Shown here: piece after piece, positions 21,419 to 26,337 of the stretch
How the letters are laid out: every line of letters starts with the position of its first letter
How positions within the stretch are numbered: position 1 is the stretch's first letter
Assembly: GCA_900548195.1 (NCBI GenBank)
Contig: URJQ01000026.1
Span: 1 to 26,337 of the forward strand
DNA from: an uncultured Prevotella sp.
Lineage (GTDB): Bacteria > Bacteroidota > Bacteroidia > Bacteroidales > Bacteroidaceae
Direction of reading: 5' to 3'
Length of the DNA: 26,337 bases
Made by a program: the position numbers and the translations under genes
Notes under the pieces: model-generated
Databases searched by the model: none
Seen by the model: the letters and a program-made list of their open reading frames with translations, nothing else
Told to the model about the DNA's origin: nothing

Positions 21419-23764
21419 ATGTACAAAATAGTATCCAAGAAGCAGTTCTCACAGAAAGTGTTCTGCATGGAAATCGAGGCTCCACTGATTGCTAAGAGCC
21501 GAAAACCGGGCAACTTCGTCATCGTGCGCGTCGATAAGCACAGCGAACGTATGCCTCTCACCATCGCTGATGCTAACATTCAGCAGGGCACTATCACTCT
21601 CGTCATACAGGAAGTGGGACTCTCTTCCAAGAAACTCTGCTCCCTGAATGCCGGTGAGTATATTGCAGACATCGTGGGCCCTCTCGGTAATCCTACCCAC
21701 ATCGAAAACTTCGGCACTGTAATCTGCGCATGTGGTGGACTCGGTGCTGCGCCTATGCTCCCTATCATCCGCGGTCTGAAGGCTGCTGGAAACCGCGTGC
21801 TCTCTGTCATTGCTGGTCGTACTGCCGAACTCGTCATCATGGAAGATGAGATTCGAGAGTCTTCTGATGAGGCCATCATCATGACTGACGACGGCTCTAA
21901 GGGTGAAAAGGGCGTCGTGACTGTCGGTATTGAGAAATTCTGTCAGCAGGAGCATATCGACAAAGCATTCGCTATCGGACCTCCTATCATGATGAAATTC
22001 TCTTGTCTCATGACTCAGAAATACGGCATTTCTACTGACGTTTCTCTCAACACTATCATGGTGGACGGTACTGGAATGTGTGGTGCTTGTCGTCTTACCA
22101 TCGGCGGCAAGACCAAGTTTGTCTGCATCGACGGCCCTGAGTTTGACGGTGCTCTCGTAGATTGGGATGAGATGTTCAAGCGTATGGGTACTTTCAAGAA
22201 CGTCGAACAAGAGGAACTCGAGCATTACAAAGAGCATTGCTATGCTGACAATGGCACTGTTCTCAAGGAAGAGACAGACGTAGTAATGGATGAAGACCCT
22301 ACTAACGACACCATCGAAGTGCTCACCGACCGCAAAGCGCCTTGGCGTGAGGCTCTCCGTAAGTCCATGAAGCCTAAGGAGCGCACTGCTATCGAGCGCG
22401 TCGTAATGCCTGAATTGGATCCTGAATACCGCGCTACCACTCGTCTGGAGGAGGTAAACAAGGGTCTCACCAAGGAGATGGCAATGACTGAAGCTAAGCG
22501 TTGTCTCGACTGTGCTAATCCTTCTTGCGTTGAGGGTTGCCCGGTTAATATCAATATTCCTTCTTTCATCAAGAATATTGAGCGTGGACAGTTCCTCGCT
22601 GCGGCTAAGGTTTTGAAGAACACATCTGCACTGCCTGCTGTCTGCGGACGTGTTTGTCCTCAGGAAAAGCAGTGCGAGAGCAAGTGTATCCACCTCAAGA
22701 TGAACGAACCTGCTGTCGCTATCGGCTATCTCGAGCGCTTTGCTGCTGACTATGAACGTCAGTCTGGCAACATCTCTCTGCCAGAAATCGCTCCTGCTAA
22801 TGGCATCAAGATTGCTGTCGTTGGCTCTGGTCCTGCTGGTCTTTCATTCGCTGGCGATATGGTCAAGAAGGGTTATGACGTCTATGTATTTGAGGCTCTG
22901 CACGAAATCGGCGGCGTATTGAAGTACGGTATTCCTGAATTCCGTCTCCCTAACGCTATCGTTGACGTGGAAATAGAGAACCTTAGCAAGATGGGCGTAC
23001 ACTTCCAGACCGACGTTATCGTGGGCAAGTCTATCTCCGTGGACGAGCTTGAGGAACAAGGTTTCAAGGGTATCTTCGTCGCTTCTGGCGCTGGTCTCCC
23101 TAACTTCATGAATATTCCTGGCGAGAATTTCATCAATATCATGTCTTCTAATGAGTACCTCACTCGCGTGAACCTCATGGATGCTGCCAACCCTAAGACT
23201 GATACTCCTATCAATCTCGGCAAAAACGTGCTCGTAGTGGGGGGTGGTAACACTGCTATGGACTCATGCCGAACAGCTAAGCGACTCGGTGCTAACGTCA
23301 CTTTGGCTTACCGCCGCTCTGACGCTGAGCTTCCTGCTCGTGCTGAAGAGGTCAAACATGCTAAGGAGGAAGGCATCAACTTTATGACTCTCCATAATCC
23401 TGTGGAGTATCTCGCTGATGAAAAGGGTGCCGTAAAGCAGGCTATCCTCGCTGTAATGAAGCTCGGTGAGCCTGACGAATCTGGTCGCCGCTCTCCTATC
23501 GACACTGGCGAGCGCGTCACAATCGACTGCGATCAGGTGGTTGTAGCTGTCGGTGTTAGTCCTAATCCACTCGTGCCTAAGTCTATCTCTGGACTTGAGC
23601 TCGGCAGAAAGAACACTATCGTTGTGGGCGACGATATGCAGTCAAGTCGTAAGTTGCTCTACGCTGGTGGCGACATCGTGCGTGGCGGTGCTACTGTTAT
23701 CCTCGCTATGGGCGATGGAAGACGTGCGGCTGCCAATATGCACGCTCAGCTCTCTGCTAAGTAA
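21419..23764 (+). CDS. Fused NfnA/NfnB-type flavoprotein (FNR-like subunit + NADPH-dependent glutamate synthase small-subunit-like)
   Basis: A 781-residue fusion. Residues 1-275 are a ferredoxin-NADP reductase/PyrK-like module that binds FAD and NAD(P); DGTGMCGACR with C221 and C224 plus C236 (FVCIDGP) and D216 fit an NfnA-type [2Fe-2S] site. After a linker (about 275-320), residues 320-781 resemble the glutamate synthase small subunit/NfnB. Cysteines 362, 365, 370 and 374, then 409, 413, 419 and 423, fit two [4Fe-4S] clusters. IAVVGSGPAGLSFAGD (465-480) is the FAD Rossmann motif and LVVGGGNTAMDSCRTAKRLG the NAD(P)H motif. RefSeq-style names for this architecture combine dihydroorotate dehydrogenase B subunit and glutamate synthase; ferredoxin:NADPH transhydrogenation (Nfn) is the likelier reaction. 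A terminator follows. Confidence 0.93.
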   Translation: MYKIVSKKQFSQKVFCMEIEAPLIAKSRKPGNFVIVRVDKHSERMPLTIADANIQQGTITLVIQEVGLSSKKLCSLNAGEYIADIVGPLGNPTHIENFGTVICACGGLGAAPMLPIIRGLKAAGNRVLSVIAGRTAELVIMEDEIRESSDEAIIMTDDGSKGEKGVVTVGIEKFCQQEHIDKAFAIGPPIMMKFSCLMTQKYGISTDVSLNTIMVDGTGMCGACRLTIGGKTKFVCIDGPEFDGALVDWDEMFKRMGTFKNVEQEELEHYKEHCYADNGTVLKEETDVVMDEDPTNDTIEVLTDRKAPWREALRKSMKPKERTAIERVVMPELDPEYRATTRLEEVNKGLTKEMAMTEAKRCLDCANPSCVEGCPVNINIPSFIKNIERGQFLAAAKVLKNTSALPAVCGRVCPQEKQCESKCIHLKMNEPAVAIGYLERFAADYERQSGNISLPEIAPANGIKIAVVGSGPAGLSFAGDMVKKGYDVYVFEALHEIGGVLKYGIPEFRLPNAIVDVEIENLSKMGVHFQTDVIVGKSISVDELEEQGFKGIFVASGAGLPNFMNIPGENFINIMSSNEYLTRVNLMDAANPKTDTPINLGKNVLVVGGGNTAMDSCRTAKRLGANVTLAYRRSDAELPARAEEVKHAKEEGINFMTLHNPVEYLADEKGAVKQAILAVMKLGEPDESGRRSPIDTGERVTIDCDQVVVAVGVSPNPLVPKSISGLELGRKNTIVVGDDMQSSRKLLYAGGDIVRGGATVILAMGDGRRAAANMHAQLSAK

Positions 23765-23795
23765 TTTTTAGTTTAATCATTTCAACTAATAACAA

Positions 23796-23841
23796 AAAAG
23801 AAGGCGTGAACAAGCCTTTTTGACCTGTCACGTCTTCTTTT
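23796..23841 (+). terminator. Intrinsic terminator after the NfnAB-type gene, with two alternative folds
   Basis: AAAAGAAGGCGTGA (23796-23809) pairs with TCACGTCTTCTTTT (23828-23841) in a 14-base-pair stem with one G-T wobble. Alternatively AAGGC (23801-23805) pairs with GCCTT (23814-23818) and is followed directly by a T-run. Both lie 32-77 bases after the stop codon. The long fold is symmetrical; the short one is a classical intrinsic terminator. Confidence 0.8.
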
Positions 23842-23876
23842 CATATTTTCAATAGAATAGATATACCTCTCATATA

Positions 23877-24245
23877 ATGAATGGTCTTTACACTATTCTC
23901 CTGCTCCTGCTCAGTAATGTCTTTATGACTCTGGCATGGTATGGACATCTGAAACTCAGCCAAACGGGCATTTCAAACCATTGGCCACTCGTTGCTGTCA
24001 TTGCTTTCTCTTGGGGCATCGCGTTCTTTGAATACTGTTGTCAGGTACCTGCTAACAGACTCGGCTTCATTGATAATGGCGGACCCTTCAATCTCGTGCA
24101 ACTTAAAGTGATTCAGGAGGTAATAAGCCTCATTGTTTTTGCTGTTGTAGCACAGGTTCTCTTCACCGGACAATCACTACATTGGAACCATCTCGCTGCA
24201 TTCCTATGTCTCATAGCCGCAGTATATCTGGTTTTCATGAAATAA
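23877..24245 (+). CDS. DMT-family small membrane protein (DUF486)
   Basis: A 122-residue, almost wholly hydrophobic protein with four membrane segments (about 4-22, 37-54, 76-95 and 102-120). WGIAFFEYCCQVPANRLG and FNLVQLKVIQEVISL are the segments I recognise from DUF486, a family grouped with the small DMT transporters. The substrate is not known; such proteins probably work as oligomers. It follows the terminator at 23796-23841 and precedes the SGNH hydrolase by 37 bases; the two could share a transcript, but I found no clear promoter in front of either. Confidence 0.88.
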   Translation: MNGLYTILLLLLSNVFMTLAWYGHLKLSQTGISNHWPLVAVIAFSWGIAFFEYCCQVPANRLGFIDNGGPFNLVQLKVIQEVISLIVFAVVAQVLFTGQSLHWNHLAAFLCLIAAVYLVFMK

Positions 24246-24282
24246 AAACCACAACTTCACTAACACATTATTAGATTATAAT

Positions 24283-25014
24283 ATGAAAAAAATTGTTCTT
24301 TCTGCGTTATTCGCCCTCTCTTTCGTTTCTGTCTTTGCACAGAATGATAGCCTCAAAGTCACTATTTTTGGCGATAGTTACTCCACTTTCGAAGGATGGC
24401 TCTCTCCTGCCACTAACGAGACATGGTACTGGAAAGCTGATAGTCCACAGCGTGATAAGAAGAATGATGTATCTCGCGTAGAAGAGACTTGGTGGTATCA
24501 GGTAATTGATAAGATGGGTTGGAAACTGGAAAAGAACAACTCTTATAGCGGTTCTACAGTTGGATACTATGGATATAGAAACGAAAACTATCAGCAACGC
24601 TCCTTTAATACTCGCGTGAGTGACCTCGGCGAACCAGATGTTATCCTTTCATGTTGCATCACAAACGACTCCTGGACCGGTGAAAAGGTCGGTGAATATA
24701 AGTATGCTAACTGGAATGACAACGATATGTGGTACTTTAGACCGGCTATGGCTCGTCTCTGTTCTAACATCAAGCAAAACTATCCTATGGCGCGTATCTA
24801 TTTCATTCTCAATACTGAACTGAAACCTGAGCACGCTGAGTCTATGAGAGTTATCTGCAAACACTATGGTCTCCCGCTCATCGAACTGAAAGATATCGAG
24901 AAGCAACATGGACATCCAAGTATCAAGGGACATAAAGCATTCGCTGAACAAGTGATTGATTTCCTCAAAAAGGATATGAAAATCGACTCTAAGAAAGAAG
25001 GTAAGAAGAAATAA
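24283..25014 (+). CDS. Exported SGNH/GDSL-family hydrolase
   Basis: A 243-residue protein with a signal peptide (MKKIVLSALFALSFVSVFA, cleaved before QND). The SGNH blocks are visible: IFGDSYSTFEG with nucleophile S32, the block II glycine in YSGS (G90), CCITNDSW with N128, and HPSIKGHKA with H211. The aspartate three residues before the catalytic histidine in the usual DxxH is a glutamine here (Q208), so the triad may work as a Ser-His dyad. The family includes esterases, lipases and carbohydrate deacetylases; I cannot choose between them. The C-terminus is very lysine-rich (KKDMKIDSKKEGKKK). The protein is probably periplasmic. Confidence 0.88.
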   Translation: MKKIVLSALFALSFVSVFAQNDSLKVTIFGDSYSTFEGWLSPATNETWYWKADSPQRDKKNDVSRVEETWWYQVIDKMGWKLEKNNSYSGSTVGYYGYRNENYQQRSFNTRVSDLGEPDVILSCCITNDSWTGEKVGEYKYANWNDNDMWYFRPAMARLCSNIKQNYPMARIYFILNTELKPEHAESMRVICKHYGLPLIELKDIEKQHGHPSIKGHKAFAEQVIDFLKKDMKIDSKKEGKKK

Positions 25015-25109
25015 TTTGCTCCTTTTCTCCTTCTCACATACATATTATCTTCTGTAAGATAAATATAATTCATGGGCTAATGCCCACACCTCGCATATTA
25101 CAAAACTAT

Positions 25110-26258
25110 ATGACAATGAACAGATTATTCCTTTTATCATCAGTAATATTTGCACTTTCCGCTCTTACCTGCACTACTGCTTCTGCTCAAAAGCACAGAA
25201 AGCAAGTGAAGAAGGTACAGCCTGTCGTGGTGGAGCCTGCTGAGGAAGAAATCGCTTTTGAAAATCTTCTGCCAGCCACTGCTAAGGTCATGTTCATTGA
25301 TTCCATCGTAGTCAATGTCGAAGACGTGGCTAAGCACATGCCTCTTTCTCGGTCATGTGGCAATATTGAGGTGACAAAAAAAGACTCGGTGCTCAATTAT
25401 TCTTTCACTAATGAGTTCGAAAACAGAAGGTATCTCTCTGTTGCAGATGCTAAAGGCATACACAAACTCTATGTGCAGGATAAGTTGGGACGCAACTGGT
25501 CCAAACCAGAACTGGTCAAACTGGAGGGTGATTTCAAGGACATCATCTGCCCTTATGTCATGCCTGACGGTGTAACGCTCTCTTTTGCTGCGCTCAAGGG
25601 AGACGATAACCTTGGCAAACACGATATTTTCTACACCGTTTTCGACTCTGACAACAATTCTTTCTATCGTCCGCAAAGCCTCGGTCTGCCTTTCAATTCG
25701 TCCGAGGAAGACTACTATTACGTCATCGACGACTTCTCTAACATAGGCTATCTCGCTACAAGCAGAAAACAAAAGGCTGGAAAGACTTGCATTTATGTCT
25801 TCATTCCTACTGAAACGAGAGAGACATACGAGCAGATTGGTATGGAGGACGGTAAGCTCGAACGTCTTGCTCGCATACATTCCATCGCTGAAACACAGGT
25901 TGACAAGAATGCTCTTGCAGAAGCGTTGAGCAATTATAACAAGCTGCGTTCTTCCTCAAGCATCTCTAATAGCAACAATCAGAAGATATATTTCGTCATC
26001 AATGGCTCTACTGTTTACACGAAATTGTCACAGTTTAAGAGTGCCACTAACAAAGCCAAATTCGCTGAATTGACAGCAAGAAAGGCAAAAGTGACGCAAC
26101 AAGAGCGTCTTCTCACCGACCTCAGAGCCCAATATCACAAAGGCGACACATCCGTGGCGAACAACATCCTCAATCTCGAATCCCGCCTGCAAGAGGAAAG
26201 AAAGGCCATTAAGGAAGCGGAAAAGCAAATCCGCAACGCAGAAATAATGAAGAAATAA
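25110..26258 (+). CDS. Exported protein with PD40-like N-terminal half and coiled-coil C-terminus
   Basis: From the ATG at 25110 (or 25116) the product is about 380 residues and starts with a good signal peptide, MNRLFLLSSVIFALSALTC, ending near ASA-Q; the open frame from 25080 adds ten residues before it and is less likely. After a basic and then acidic linker, residues about 90-230 contain WD40-like (PD40) strands such as NWSKPELVKLEGDFKDIICPYVMPDG, LSFAALKGDDNLGKHDIFYT and YYYVIDDFSNIGYLATSR. The last 80 residues are a charged coiled coil (ERLLTDLRAQYHKGD, EERKAIKEAEKQI). I do not recognise a named family; PD40 proteins of this phylum are often envelope or gliding/secretion accessories. 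A palindrome copy (E) lies about 20 bases downstream. Confidence 0.8.
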   Translation: MTMNRLFLLSSVIFALSALTCTTASAQKHRKQVKKVQPVVVEPAEEEIAFENLLPATAKVMFIDSIVVNVEDVAKHMPLSRSCGNIEVTKKDSVLNYSFTNEFENRRYLSVADAKGIHKLYVQDKLGRNWSKPELVKLEGDFKDIICPYVMPDGVTLSFAALKGDDNLGKHDIFYTVFDSDNNSFYRPQSLGLPFNSSEEDYYYVIDDFSNIGYLATSRKQKAGKTCIYVFIPTETRETYEQIGMEDGKLERLARIHSIAETQVDKNALAEALSNYNKLRSSSSISNSNNQKIYFVINGSTVYTKLSQFKSATNKAKFAELTARKAKVTQQERLLTDLRAQYHKGDTSVANNILNLESRLQEERKAIKEAEKQIRNAEIMKK

Positions 26259-26270
26259 CAGAGTAATCGC

Positions 26271-26300
26271 CACCGTGTCGGGCGCGTTACCGCCCGATAT
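26271..26300 (+). repeat. Dispersed intergenic palindrome, copy E, with compensatory stem changes
   Basis: TCGGGCG (26278-26284), loop CGTTAC, CGCCCGA (26291-26297), with the same flanking TG and TAT. Compared with copies B and C, stem positions 3 and 5 are changed from C-G to G-C pairs on both arms, so pairing is kept and the loop is unchanged. No heptamer array precedes this copy: the coding sequence ends 18 bases before it. It may also act as the 3' end of the upstream transcript. Confidence 0.87.
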
Positions 26301-26337
26301 TCTTCAATTCCCAGCCCCAAAAAGGCAAGTAGCCGCC

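Noticed and set aside
21449..22693. 414-residue open frame antisense to the NfnAB-type gene (and 320 residues antisense to serS at 20402-21364)
   Set aside because: Both are mirrors of strongly biased codons in highly expressed genes; composition and lack of known motifs do not support real proteins.

Overview
The window looks like a chromosomal segment from a Bacteroidota bacterium, most likely Prevotella/Segatella-like. The evidence is eight intergenic promoters of the Bacteroidota form (TTTG, 16-20 bases, TAnnTTTG), starts with A-rich leaders instead of Shine-Dalgarno boxes, the rpmB-rpmG-DUF4295 cluster, a eukaryote-type (GH13_8-like) glycogen branching enzyme, a fused NfnA/NfnB-type oxidoreductase and a YhcH-glgB operon. 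No phage, plasmid, transposase, CRISPR or defence genes are visible; the gene content is mostly housekeeping.

Layout. Bases 1-54 hold the 5' part of a tRNA-Gly (GCC), leaving the window on the minus strand. Bases 223-13426 are a long block of minus-strand genes: an MFS transporter, glmS, an orphan response regulator, the ribosomal cluster DUF4295/rpmG/rpmB, pncC and tsaD (8 bases apart), map, then the operon YhcH -> glgB -> DUF6057-like membrane protein, and a secreted MORN-repeat protein. kdsB (+) follows behind an 8-base tandem repeat leader. Then come minus-strand genes again: a TonB-dependent receptor, a LuxR-type regulator with a degenerate receiver domain, and an SLC1-family symporter. 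An 890-base divergent intergenic region separates these from the plus-strand genes serS, the NfnAB-type fusion, a DUF486 membrane protein, an SGNH hydrolase and an exported PD40-like/coiled-coil protein.

The most unusual content is intergenic. A small dispersed repeat family occurs at 14510-14580, 17704-17800, 19413-19517 and 26271-26300, with decayed or variant relatives at 14456-14495, 17657-17680 and 19355-19393. Its core is a 7-base-pair GC-rich hairpin around a TTAC/CGTTAC loop, followed by TATAAG. In three copies it is preceded by four or five tandem heptamers (TTCACTY or ATTCTTC). One copy (26278-26297) has two compensatory base-pair swaps in the stem with an unchanged loop, which argues that the structure is under selection. 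In the three complete cases a degenerate hairpin lies 60-100 bases upstream of the good one, and every copy points the same way. A second element at 19654-19735 is three direct 22-base repeats followed by an inverted copy, forming a strong hairpin upstream of serS.

How the genes relate: most are independent transcription units with their own promoters or terminators. glmS and kdsB feed cell-envelope synthesis (UDP-GlcNAc, Kdo). glgB and its neighbours point to glycogen storage. The LuxR-type regulator just upstream of the TonB receptor is the likeliest local regulator-target pair, though the receptor also has its own promoter.
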